In this document: positions 24,570 to 32,472 of the stretch, piece by piece
Numbering within the stretch: the first letter of the stretch is position 1
Layout of the letters: each line of letters begins with the position of its first letter
Source of the DNA: Sphingomonadales bacterium
GTDB taxonomy: Bacteria; Pseudomonadota; Alphaproteobacteria; Sphingomonadales; Sphingomonadaceae
Direction: 5' to 3'
Assembly (NCBI GenBank): GCA_025356275.1
Contig: JANXUK010000055.1
Coordinates: forward strand, 1-40,194
DNA: 40,194 nt
The notes under the pieces: generated by a model
What the model was told of the DNA's origin: nothing
What the model saw: the letters and a program-made list of their open reading frames with translations, nothing else
Database searches by the model: none
Made by a program: the position numbers and the translations under genes

Positions 24570-26135
24570 TCAGACGGCCTCGGCATCCCCCCGCCACACC
24601 AGCCGCGGGCGCCGCGCGGCCAGCGTTTCATCCAGCCGCCGGCGCGGCGCGAAATGCGGTGCGCTTTTCAACGTCGCATCGCCCGCCCGCGCCCGCTCCA
24701 CCACATGGCGCAGCGAGGCGATGAAACGGTCGAGCCCGGCCTTGCTCTCGGTCTCGGTCGGCTCGACCAGCATCGCACCATGAACGACCAGCGGGAAATA
24801 CACCGTCATCGGATGAAAACCTTCGTCGATCAGACCCTTGGCGATGTCCAGCGTGCTGAAACCATTGGCCATCCCGGCATCGCTGAACAGCGCCTCATGC
24901 ATACACGGGCCCGCTCCGCCAAACGGCGCCTCCAGCACATCGTCCAGACTGCGCAGCACATAATTGGCGTTCAGAACCGCATCCTCCGCCACTTGCCTGA
25001 GCCCGTCCGCGCCGTGGCTGAGAATATAGGTCAAGGCGCGGGTGAACATGCCCATCTGGCCGTGGAACGCCGCCATCCGGCCGATGGTTTGGGGGTGTTC
25101 GGCTCCGGCATCTTCCTCCTCGATCAGCCGGATCGAGCCGTCTTCATACCGCGCAGTGAACGGGATCGGCCCGAACGGCGACAGTGCCTCGGACAGGACC
25201 ACCGGGCCGGAGCCGGGCCCACCGCCGCCATGCGGGGTGGAAAAGGTTTTGTGCAGATTGATGTGCATCGCATCGATGCCAAGGTCGCCGGGGCGGACCT
25301 TGCCGACGATCGCGTTGAAATTTGCGCCGTCGCAATAGACATAGCCGCCCGCTCCATGCACCGCGTCACAAATCGCCTTCATATCGCGCTCGAACAAGCC
25401 GCAGGTGTTGGGATTTGTGATCATTACCCCGGCAATATCGGGCCCCAGCCGCGCGGTCAGCGCCGCCAGATCGACCCGGCCATCGGCGGTTGCGGGGATA
25501 TTCTCCACGGCGAAACCCGCAAAGCCGGCGGTGGCGGGGTTGGTGCCATGCGCGCTTTCGGGCACCAGGATGACGCCGCGCGGATCGCCACGCGCCTCCA
25601 GCGCCGCCTTGATGCACAGGATGCCGCATAGCTCGCCATGCGCGCCCGCCTTCGGCGTCATGGCGACCCCGTGCATGCCGGTCAGCGCGATCAGCCAATG
25701 CGCCAGCTGGTTGATCACCGCGAGTGCGCCGGGCACCGTCTCCACCGGCTGCAACGGGTGGATGTCGGCAAAGCCGGGCATCCGCGCGACCTTCTCGTTG
25801 AGACGCGGATTGTGCTTCATCGTGCAGCTGCCCAGCGGGAACGGCCCGAGGTCGATGGCGTAATTTTGCCGCGACAGCCGCGTATAATGCCGCACCGCCT
25901 CGGGCTCGGACAGGCCGGGCAGCGCGGGGGGCGAGGGCCGCAAAATGCCGGCCAGCTCAGGCATCGGGCCCTCGTCCTCATGGTCGAAATCGACGCCGGT
26001 GGTGCCAGGCGCGGCCAGTTCGAAGATCAGCGCCTCCTCCAGTGCCAGGGCGCGATCCCCGCTGGAGGTCGGCGCAAGACCTGCTTCACCGCTTGTCATT
26101 TCGGGCCGCCAGCCTGATGAATTGGGCGCGTTCAT
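24570..26135 (-). CDS. gcvPB: Glycine dehydrogenase (decarboxylating) subunit 2
   Basis: The PLP-binding half of the split glycine cleavage P-protein. The 521-residue product has SRQNYAIDLGPFPLGSCTMK, PKAGAHGELCGIL, PESAHGTNPA and the lysine site HINLHKTFSTPHGGGGPG with the PLP Lys at about residue 296. Together with gcvPA it decarboxylates glycine and loads aminomethyl onto GcvH. ATG 26133-26135 overlaps the gcvPA stop (ATGA). It is the last gene of the gcv operon. Confidence 0.97.
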   Translation of the reverse strand: MNAPNSSGWRPEMTSGEAGLAPTSSGDRALALEEALIFELAAPGTTGVDFDHEDEGPMPELAGILRPSPPALPGLSEPEAVRHYTRLSRQNYAIDLGPFPLGSCTMKHNPRLNEKVARMPGFADIHPLQPVETVPGALAVINQLAHWLIALTGMHGVAMTPKAGAHGELCGILCIKAALEARGDPRGVILVPESAHGTNPATAGFAGFAVENIPATADGRVDLAALTARLGPDIAGVMITNPNTCGLFERDMKAICDAVHGAGGYVYCDGANFNAIVGKVRPGDLGIDAMHINLHKTFSTPHGGGGPGSGPVVLSEALSPFGPIPFTARYEDGSIRLIEEEDAGAEHPQTIGRMAAFHGQMGMFTRALTYILSHGADGLRQVAEDAVLNANYVLRSLDDVLEAPFGGAGPCMHEALFSDAGMANGFSTLDIAKGLIDEGFHPMTVYFPLVVHGAMLVEPTETESKAGLDRFIASLRHVVERARAGDATLKSAPHFAPRRRLDETLAARRPRLVWRGDAEAV

Positions 26136-27490
26136 GCCAGGGCTCCTTCCAGCGCGGTTGCCAGCGCCTCGATATCATCATCGCTGACCCCCTCATGCGC
26201 GCAGACCAGCAGCGCGTTGTGGAGGTTGCTCGCCTGCGGATAGAGCCGGCCGAGCGACACCCCGCCCAAGACCTGCGCCTTGGCCATATGCCGCACCGCC
26301 GCGCGCGCATCGCCGGGCAGCAGCACGGTGAACTCGCTGGCATAGGCGTGGTTGAGAATACTGACGCCGGGTATCCGCGCCAGCCGCGTCGCCACCGCCC
26401 GCGCCCGCGCATGGCACCGCCGCGCCAGCCGGGCCAGACCAGCGCCGCCGAGCAGGCTCATGTGAATGCTGAAAGCCAGCGCGCACAAGCCGGAATTGGT
26501 GCAGATATTGCTGGTCGCCTTCTCACGCCGGATATGCTGCTCGCGGGTGGAGAGGGTCAGCACGAAGCCGCGCCGCCCGTCTGCGTCCACGGTCTCGCCG
26601 CACAGGCGCCCCGGCATCTGGCGCACGAATTTCTCGCGGCAACCGAACAGGCCGAGGTATGGCCCGCCGAATTGCAGCCCGACCCCGATCGATTGCCCCT
26701 CCCCCACCACGATGTCGGCGCCCAGTTCGCCCGGCGCGGCCAGCATGCCCAGAGCCACCGGATCGGTGACCACCGCGATAAGCAGCGCGCCATGCGCCTG
26801 CGCCGCCTTGGTCAGCGCGGCGATATCGGGAATGCGGCCAAGGATATCGGGATATTGCACCACCACGCAGGCGGTCTCGGCGTCGATAGCGGCGATCAGT
26901 GCGGCATCATCGGCCTCGGGCGTCAACACCGGCAGCGCGGTGTGCAAAGTGTCGCCGGTAAACCGCGCCATGCACTCCGCCGTCGCGACATAATGCGGAT
27001 GAAGGCCCCCGGAGAGCACCGCATGCCGCCGCTTGGTGATGCGCCCGGCCATCGCAATCGCCTCCCAGCACGCGGTCGAGCCATCATACATCGAGGCATT
27101 GGCGATCTCGGTGCCGAGCAGCCGCGCCACCTGCGTCTGGAATTCGAACAGCACCTGCAACGTGCCCTGCGCGATCTCGGGCTGATAAGGGGTGTAGGCG
27201 GTCAGGAACTCGCCGCGCTGGATCAGGTGATCGACGCTGGCCGGCACATGATGCCGGTACGCCCCGGCGCCGAGGAAAAACGGCACGCCGCCCGCCGGCA
27301 TGTTGTGCCCGGCAAGCGCCGCCATATGCCGCTCCACCGCCATCTCGGAGGCATGCCCCGGCAGGCCCGCGACCGGCCCCGCCAGCAGCAGCCCGACTGG
27401 TACATCGGCGAACAGCTCATCGACCGACGCGGCGCCAATCGTGGCCAGCATCGCGGTGCGGTCATCCTGGGTCAGCGGCAGATAGCGCAT
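26132..27490 (-). CDS. gcvPA: Glycine dehydrogenase (decarboxylating) subunit 1
   Basis: The N-terminal half of the split P-protein, 452 residues from MRYLPLTQDDRTAMLATIGA. Family blocks are FLGAGAYRHHVPASVDHL, LTAYTPYQPEIAQGTLQVLF, ANASMYDGSTACWEA and GVGLQFGGPYLGLFGCREKF. A longer frame adds ten residues upstream, overlapping gcvH; ATG 27488-27490 fits the family. It lies four bases after gcvH and overlaps gcvPB by four. Confidence 0.97.
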   Translation of the reverse strand: MRYLPLTQDDRTAMLATIGAASVDELFADVPVGLLLAGPVAGLPGHASEMAVERHMAALAGHNMPAGGVPFFLGAGAYRHHVPASVDHLIQRGEFLTAYTPYQPEIAQGTLQVLFEFQTQVARLLGTEIANASMYDGSTACWEAIAMAGRITKRRHAVLSGGLHPHYVATAECMARFTGDTLHTALPVLTPEADDAALIAAIDAETACVVVQYPDILGRIPDIAALTKAAQAHGALLIAVVTDPVALGMLAAPGELGADIVVGEGQSIGVGLQFGGPYLGLFGCREKFVRQMPGRLCGETVDADGRRGFVLTLSTREQHIRREKATSNICTNSGLCALAFSIHMSLLGGAGLARLARRCHARARAVATRLARIPGVSILNHAYASEFTVLLPGDARAAVRHMAKAQVLGGVSLGRLYPQASNLHNALLVCAHEGVSDDDIEALATALEGALA

Positions 27491-27494
27491 GGGA

Positions 27495-27866
27495 TCAAAG
27501 CTCCGCCACGTAGGCATCATAGGCGGCGCGGTCCATCAGACCGTCCAGCTCGCCCGGATCGGACAGGGTCAGGCGCAGCAGCCAGCCGCCGCTCTCGGCA
27601 TCGGTATTGACCAGCTCGGGCTCACCTTCCAGCGCGGGGTTCACGTCGCTGACCGTGCCAGTGACCGGGGCGTAAACGTCGGAGGCGGCCTTGACCGAAT
27701 CGACCACCGCGGCGGCCTCGCCAGCCTTCAGCGCCTTGCCCACCGCGGGCAGCTCGACAAAGGTGATGTCGCCCAGTTGCCCTTGCGCAAAGTGGCTGAT
27801 GCCGACGGTGCCGATGGCGCCATCGACCGCGATCCATTCGTGCTCCTTGGTGTAATAGACGGTCAT
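27495..27866 (-). CDS. gcvH: Glycine cleavage system H protein
   Basis: The lipoyl carrier of the glycine cleavage system. The 123-residue protein begins VYYTKEHEWIAVDG and carries the lipoylation motif VDSVKAASDVYAP with the modified Lys at residue 59, ending in WLLRLTLSDPGELDGLMDRA. Length and spacing are standard. Its ATG overlaps the gcvT stop (ATGA), so T, H, PA and PB are translationally linked. Confidence 0.97.
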   Translation of the reverse strand: MTVYYTKEHEWIAVDGAIGTVGISHFAQGQLGDITFVELPAVGKALKAGEAAAVVDSVKAASDVYAPVTGTVSDVNPALEGEPELVNTDAESGGWLLRLTLSDPGELDGLMDRAAYDAYVAEL

Positions 27867-29086
27867 TTCGCGGCTCCTGTACGGTGGTAGCGGTGGGGGA
27901 CGAAAGGCATTGGCACCACGATGGCGCCCAGATGGCGTCCGTTCGCGTCGATGGTAAGGGCGGTGCCGGGCGCGGCATGCGCTGCGCCGATCCTGGCCAT
28001 GGCGATCGGCCGCTCCAGCGTGGGTGAGAAACCGCCCGAGGTCACGGTGCCGATGATCGTATCGCCGGCCAGCACCTTGGCGCCCTCACGTGCGGCCATC
28101 CGCCCTTCGATGGCGAGGCCGACGCGCCTGGTCGGCGGGCCATCGGCGAGCAGCGCGAGGATCCTGACCGCGCCGGGGAAGCCGCCTTCGGCCCGCCGAC
28201 GCTTCGAAATCGCAAAGCCGAGCCCGGCGCTGACCGGGTCGATCGCCTCGCTGAGGTCGTGGCCATAGAGCGGCAGGCCCGCCTCCAGCCGCAGGGAATC
28301 GCGCGCGCCCAGGCCGATCGGCTTGACCTCGGGATGCGCGCATAGGGCGTCGGCCAATGCGGTGATGTCCTCGGCCTGGACCGAAATCTCGAAGCCATCC
28401 TCGCCGGTATAGCCCGAGCGGCTGATCCCCAGCGGGCGGCCCTGCCACACATACGCAGCCGTCTGCATAAAGCCGAGCGCGGCCAGCGGCGCGATCCCGG
28501 CCATCGCGGGCTCCGGCGCCAGCGCGGCCAGCGCGGCGGCAGCGGACGGCCCCTGCAAAGCCAGCAAGCCTTGCTCATCACGGTGGCTCAGCGTGATCGC
28601 ATCGGGCAAACGCTCGCGCAGATGGCCGATATCGTCCCATTTGGTCGCGCCATTGACCACCAGCTGAAACGTATCGGCCCAGCGCCCGACGATCAGATCA
28701 TCCAGAATGCCGCCATCATCATCTAGCAGCAGCGAATAGCGCAAGGCCCCCGGTTTCAGCAGCCCCAGATCGGCGGGCAGCAACGCTTCCAGCGCGGCCT
28801 CCGCCCCCTCGCCCGAGACCACCAGCTGCCCCATATGGCTGACATCGAACAGGCCGGCATGCGAGCGGGTCCAGCGATGCTCGGCAATGATGCCCTCATA
28901 TTGCACCGGCATCTGATAGCCCGCGAAGGGCACCATCCGCCCACCACGCGCACGGTGCCAGGCATCGAGCGGCAGCGTCAGCGGCTCGGCCGGGCCGTCG
29001 TCAACATCTTCAGGATTGCCAGTATCTTCAAGATTGCCAGCATCTTCAGGATTGCCAGCATCTTCAGGATTGTATGTGTTGCTCAC
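27863..29086 (-). CDS. gcvT: Aminomethyltransferase (glycine cleavage T protein) with repeat-bearing N-terminus
   Basis: Transfers the methylene group from GcvH to tetrahydrofolate. Of 407 residues, family homology begins around residue 32 (LPLDAWHRARGGRMVPFAGY) and continues with GLFDVSHMGQLVVSGE, GYTGEDGFEISV, LRLEAGLPLYGHDL and VTSGGFSPTLERPIAMA. GTG 29084-29086 is the best start: GGAAGG lies seven bases upstream and it lies downstream of the riboswitch. The first ~30 residues are an unusual extension made of four six-residue repeats (NPEDAG type), encoded by an 18-bp tandem repeat. No closer start codon exists that would skip it. Confidence 0.94.
   Translation of the reverse strand: MSNTYNPEDAGNPEDAGNLEDTGNPEDVDDGPAEPLTLPLDAWHRARGGRMVPFAGYQMPVQYEGIIAEHRWTRSHAGLFDVSHMGQLVVSGEGAEAALEALLPADLGLLKPGALRYSLLLDDDGGILDDLIVGRWADTFQLVVNGATKWDDIGHLRERLPDAITLSHRDEQGLLALQGPSAAAALAALAPEPAMAGIAPLAALGFMQTAAYVWQGRPLGISRSGYTGEDGFEISVQAEDITALADALCAHPEVKPIGLGARDSLRLEAGLPLYGHDLSEAIDPVSAGLGFAISKRRRAEGGFPGAVRILALLADGPPTRRVGLAIEGRMAAREGAKVLAGDTIIGTVTSGGFSPTLERPIAMARIGAAHAAPGTALTIDANGRHLGAIVVPMPFVPHRYHRTGAAK
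29003..29074 (-). repeat. gcvT: 18-bp tandem repeat inside the gcvT 5' end
   Basis: Four units of 18 bp at 29003-29020, 29021-29038, 29039-29056 and 29057-29074, differing from agcatcttcaggattgcc at one or two bases. On the coding strand they read NPEDAG, NPEDAG, NLEDTG, NPEDVD. Units are in frame, so gain or loss of a unit would keep the gene intact. Confidence 0.92.
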
Positions 29087-29108
29087 CAATCGACCTTCCG
29101 CACAGTTC

Positions 29109-29340
29109 GGCACCATTCCGGTGCCCCCTCTGTCGCGGAAACCTGAGAGCTTCCCCTGATGCGCGTGTAAAACGTCGCACATCAGGCTTCCCCCTTCGGC
29201 GGCCCCCGTACAAGTGGGAGCACTTTCCAGAGCGTCGCTATCGACCCGAGCGGTCCATTTGCCTGAGAGATTCCGGGGCGGTTGCTCCTTCGGCGTCTGA
29301 GATCCACCTTTCAGCGAATCGTCAGCGCTCTCCCGCGCGG
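29109..29340 (-). promoter_or_regulatory. Tandem glycine riboswitch
   Basis: Two glycine aptamers in series on the minus strand. Aptamer 1 (about 29231-29340) has GGGAGAGCGC at its start, ACGCCGAAGGAGCAA, and the 3' signature CTCTCAGGCAAATGGACCG. Aptamer 2 (about 29115-29230) has CTCTGGAAAG, CCGCCGAAGGGGGAAGC, an extended variable stem and CTCTCAGGTTTCC...CAGAGGGGG. A perfect hairpin ggcacc-N5-ggtgcc (29109-29125) follows just before the gcvT ribosome-binding site and could be the switching part. Known glycine riboswitches turn the gcv operon on when glycine is plentiful. The promoter should be between 29341 and 29422. Confidence 0.93.
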
Positions 29341-29422
29341 GTCAGCGACATCGCTTGCATCCTATGTTGCAGTGCAAAAGGCAAGGGCATTCCGGACTTA
29401 TGCGCAGATCCTGCCGCCCGCG

Positions 29423-30526
29423 TCACACATTGCTCAGTCCTTCCGGCACCTCGCCGTAAATCCTTGCATAGCTCGCAATGGCAAAGCGGTCGGTCATGCC
29501 GGCGATGTAATCGGCAATGTGGCGGCTGCGCGCGGGTTCGTCCGCTGGCAGGCGCGCGGCCCAGCCTTCGCTCATCCGCGCCGGTTCCTCGGCGAGGCCC
29601 GCAAACAGCGCGGCGGTGACGTGATGCGCGCGGGCAGCGGTGGCGATCTGCTCCGGGTGGTAATAGAGCTTGGCGTAAAGGAAGCGTTTCAACCGGCGCT
29701 CCTCCTCGGCCAGTTCGGACGAGAACGCCGCGCTCGGCCGGGCGGCGGCGCGCACATCGGCGGCGGCCATCCGGGCAGTACGCTTGGCCGTTTCGGTCAG
29801 CAGGTCATTGACCATCACCCCGATCTGGCTGCGCACCAATTCGCGCAACTGCCGGTCGCGCGGCGCGGTGGGGAATCTGGCCTCCACCGCGCGCCATTGA
29901 TCGGCCACGAACGGCAGCGTCAGGAGATCGTCCAGATCGAGGAACCCGGCGCGCAAGCCATCGTCGATATCGTGATTGTCATAGGCAATGTCATCGGCCA
30001 GCGCGGCGACCTGCGCCTCCAGACTGGCATATTCGCGCAAGGCCAAGGGAAACGCAGCGTCGAGTTCGCCAAGCGCCCAGGGCGGCGTGCCCAACACCGG
30101 ACCATTATGCTTGGCCAGACCCTCCAGCACCTCCCAACTGAGGTTCAGCCCATCATGCCCCGGATACGGCGATTCGAGCCGCATCAGCACCCGCAGGCAA
30201 TGCGCATTGTGGTCAAACCCGCCATGCGGCCGCAGCGCGGCGTCAAGCGCTTCCTCCCCAGCATGGCCGAACGCCGGATGGCCGATATCATGCGCCAGGC
30301 ACAGCGCCTCGGTCAGATCCTCGTCCAATCCCAGCGCGCGGGCAATCACCCTGCCGATCTGCGCCACCTCCAGGCTGTGGGTCAGACGGACGCGGTAGTG
30401 GTCGCCGTCAGGGGCGATGAACACCTGCGTCTTGTGGCGCAGGCGGCGGAACGCGATGGAATGGATGATCCGGTCGCGGTCGCGCTGCCACGGGCCGCGC
30501 GGCCCCCGCGCCAGATCGCTGGTCAC
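29423..30526 (-). CDS. dgt: dGTP triphosphohydrolase-like HD-domain protein
   Basis: A deoxynucleoside triphosphate triphosphohydrolase of the dGTPase type-2 group. From GTG 30524-30526 it has 367 residues: QRDRDRIIHSIAFRRLRHKT, metal-site His50 (RLTHSLEVA), His79-Asp80 in LAHDIGHPAFGHAGE, and later YDNHDIDDGLRAGFL. However, the frame upstream also reads like the family N-terminus (LASDPASTRGREF) although it has no ATG, GTG or TTG; an ATC at 30587-30589 has GGAG seven bases before it. The true start is therefore uncertain and may be non-standard or damaged by the repeat inserted at 30615. Confidence 0.88.
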   Translation of the reverse strand: MTSDLARGPRGPWQRDRDRIIHSIAFRRLRHKTQVFIAPDGDHYRVRLTHSLEVAQIGRVIARALGLDEDLTEALCLAHDIGHPAFGHAGEEALDAALRPHGGFDHNAHCLRVLMRLESPYPGHDGLNLSWEVLEGLAKHNGPVLGTPPWALGELDAAFPLALREYASLEAQVAALADDIAYDNHDIDDGLRAGFLDLDDLLTLPFVADQWRAVEARFPTAPRDRQLRELVRSQIGVMVNDLLTETAKRTARMAAADVRAAARPSAAFSSELAEEERRLKRFLYAKLYYHPEQIATAARAHHVTAALFAGLAEEPARMSEGWAARLPADEPARSRHIADYIAGMTDRFAIASYARIYGEVPEGLSNV

Positions 30527-30614
30527 CGCGAATTCACGGCCCCGTGTGGATGCGGGATCGCTGGCTAAGGGGGATAGCGGGTCGGCGATGGCGATACTCC
30601 GGGTGGCAGCGGCG

Positions 30615-30656
30615 CTAGAGCAAGATGTGAGGAAACAGAATCACATCATGCTCTAG
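30615..30656. repeat. Palindromic repeat family B, copy 3 (variant)
   Basis: A 42-bp element ctagagcaagatgtga ... tcacatcatgctctag; both arms carry matched changes compared with copies 1 and 2, except for one mismatch. Compensating changes suggest selection for the stem or repeated gene-conversion. It shares CTAG 30653-30656 with the next element. Confidence 0.9.
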
Positions 30657-30731
30657 TGGATTGATTTTGACATTCGAGTCCCGCTTGCGGCAAAGGGTGC
30701 TTTCGAATGTCAAAATCATAAAATCCACTAG
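30653..30731. repeat. Palindromic repeat family C, copy g
   Basis: A 79-bp element bounded by ctagtggattgattttgaca and tgtcaaaatcataaaatcca plus ctag; central cgagtcccgcttgcgg is unique. It is in the opposite arm order to copies b, d and f. It is joined to B copy 3 by a shared CTAG. Confidence 0.9.
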
Positions 30732-30744
30732 AAACCATATAATT

Positions 30745-30821
30745 ATAGTGGTTCTTATTATTTCAGACATTTGCCTCTGCCCTTGCCGAAAGGGATGCAA
30801 ATGGCGGAAACGAACCACTAG
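30745..30821. repeat. Palindromic repeat family C, copy h
   Basis: Bounded by atagtggttc (left CTAG changed to ATAG) and gaaccactag, inner arms cagacatttgcctctgcc and gatgcaaatggcgg. Same subtype as 15614-15691 in reverse orientation. An AT-rich 13-base spacer separates it from copy g; its right CTAG is shared with the A copy that follows. Confidence 0.88.
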
Positions 30822-30885
30822 AGTCTTTGTTTTCGCATCGTTTAATGCCAAAAACCGGCTCTCACTTTTTGGCACGATGCTCTAG
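30818..30885. repeat. Palindromic repeat family A, copy 5
   Basis: A complete 68-bp copy with ccggctctc in place of ccggtaccc in the loop and one T-to-A change in the bulge. It ends in ctctag at 30885. With the preceding three elements it forms a B-C-C-A chain of 271 bp that fills most of the gap between dgt and the lipoprotein gene. Confidence 0.92.
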
Positions 30886-30900
30886 GCCCGCCAACGCCGC

Positions 30901-31215
30901 CTAGTGGATCAGCCCGGTCTTGCACAGAGCGAGCGAGCTTATCATCACCTCCAGCGCGTCGGGATCATGCACCCGGCGCACGGCGTCGATATAGTCGCGG
31001 TACGAATGCATCTCCACGCCCAGCGCTTGCAAGCGGTGCAATTGCGCGATGGTCAACTTTTGCGCCATCCGGTGCGCGGTGCACCCGGCCAGCGGCTCCG
31101 AGATGCCGGCATTGACCAGCGCAACCTCCACCCGGTCCTGCTTGATCGTCTGCACACAGCTCGAAATGCCAAACGAGGCCACCGCGAGCACCCCCATGCG
31201 AATTCCCCGGATCAT
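30901..31215 (-). CDS. Putative small lipoprotein
   Basis: A 104-residue protein with an N-terminal signal (MIRGIRMGVLAVASFGISSC) ending in a lipobox-like GISSC, so Cys20 would be lipidated. The mature part is helical, with QKLTIAQLHRLQALGVEMHS and no family I can name. GGAGG lies five bases before ATG 31213-31215. The frame continues upstream but overlaps nothing protein-like. The stop TAG sits in CCACTAG, the same seven bases as the end of a C-family repeat, though no full repeat is attached. Confidence 0.75.
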   Translation of the reverse strand: MIRGIRMGVLAVASFGISSCVQTIKQDRVEVALVNAGISEPLAGCTAHRMAQKLTIAQLHRLQALGVEMHSYRDYIDAVRRVHDPDALEVMISSLALCKTGLIH

Positions 31216-31313
31216 TTTGCCTCCATGCCTTGGTATGCGCTTGATCGCCGATGACTCAGAATTTGAGCCCAAGCTCCCGCTTCGATACAAGCCTTGGGGC
31301 GCACGCTGCTGCG

Positions 31314-32402
31314 CTAGCGCCGGAAAGACAGGCCGTCCACCCAACGCCGCGCCGGGGTCTCGATCAGGATCAAGGACAGGTAACTGCCAAACCCGATAAG
31401 ACCATAGCAAAGACCGCACAATGCCAGCATCGGCCAGAAGTTCAGATGCAGGATTTTGTCACCGACTATGTTCACTATCACCAGAATGAAAATACTGTGC
31501 CACATGTAAATTGAATAGGTCAGCTGCCCGAGCGGCGCCACTTTACCAACCCACTTGCCGGGGCCCCCGCGCAAATCCGCCGCAACCGTCAACGTCCCGA
31601 CGCAATAGACCAACGTGAGCTGAACGGGCCAGCTTGCGCCCGTAAAAATCGCGATCAGCAGGGCGACCAAACCCGGCAGAAGCAGCACCGCAGGCGCCGG
31701 AAGTATCTTCAGCTTACCACCCCAAAAATGCAGCGACGCGCCAACCAGAAATGTCGGCAAGGCGCGCAACACGGCGGGCACGTTGGTCCAGTCCTGCGCG
31801 GCAAGCCCGTACGATCGCGCGACCGTCGCAGCCCAGAGAAGGAACCCGATCGTCAAGGCGGGTAACAGCATGCGCCAACGGTTGGCGATCAAGACAATGG
31901 CCGGAAACATGACATAGAGGGCCATTTCCACGCTGATCGACCAGGTCACACCATTGAACAAAATCTCGTGGCTACACGAGGCCCAGCCGTGGATAAGCAA
32001 AGCGGTCTGCACCGTGCAGGCGACACTGAAATTCGGCACGTGCCCCGCGCTCCTGGTCAGCGCCAGAATACCAGCCCAGAGCCCCATCGATAAAACGAGC
32101 GTAAGCCAGTGCAAGGGGACCAGACGACCGATGCGGCGCTGGAAAAAGCGAAGAATATGCGAAACATCGCCGACCCGTCCGGCGTATACCCGTGCGATCA
32201 CATAGCCCGAAATCAGGAAAAACAGGTCGACGAACAGTGCGAGACCATAGGTGCGGTGTTGCAACTCCGGACGCTGCGCAGGTGGAACGAGAAATTCGTG
32301 CGAATGATGCAGGACAATGGCTGCGGAAGCAAAAAACCGCATCGCATCGAGATGCATCATGTCGCTGGATTCCGCTTTGAGCCGCCATTTACCAGCTTGC
32401 AC
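31314..32402 (-). CDS. Acyltransferase 3 family membrane protein
   Basis: An integral-membrane acyltransferase, about 362 residues with ten or so hydrophobic helices. MRFFASAAIVLHHSHEFLVP includes the conserved His near helix 1; FVDLFFLISGYVIARVYAGR and FFQRRIGRLVPLHWLTLVLS are signature segments. Such enzymes acylate sugars of surface polysaccharides or lipids. The start is uncertain: GTG 32400-32402 has AGGAGG four bases upstream; GTG 32423 or ATG 32360 are alternatives. GC content looks somewhat lower than that of pnt, so it may be acquired. Confidence 0.87.
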   Translation of the reverse strand: MQAGKWRLKAESSDMMHLDAMRFFASAAIVLHHSHEFLVPPAQRPELQHRTYGLALFVDLFFLISGYVIARVYAGRVGDVSHILRFFQRRIGRLVPLHWLTLVLSMGLWAGILALTRSAGHVPNFSVACTVQTALLIHGWASCSHEILFNGVTWSISVEMALYVMFPAIVLIANRWRMLLPALTIGFLLWAATVARSYGLAAQDWTNVPAVLRALPTFLVGASLHFWGGKLKILPAPAVLLLPGLVALLIAIFTGASWPVQLTLVYCVGTLTVAADLRGGPGKWVGKVAPLGQLTYSIYMWHSIFILVIVNIVGDKILHLNFWPMLALCGLCYGLIGFGSYLSLILIETPARRWVDGLSFRR

Positions 32403-32472
32403 GGCGCCTCCTTGCTTCTCCACTCTCCGGAACCCTTATGTTAAATCCGCAATCCCGTAACCCGAAAAAACG

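Noticed and set aside
29057..29182. Upstream ATG starts for gcvT at about 29116 or 29182
   Set aside because: They lie inside the second glycine aptamer; the GTG at 29086 has a ribosome-binding site and follows the riboswitch.
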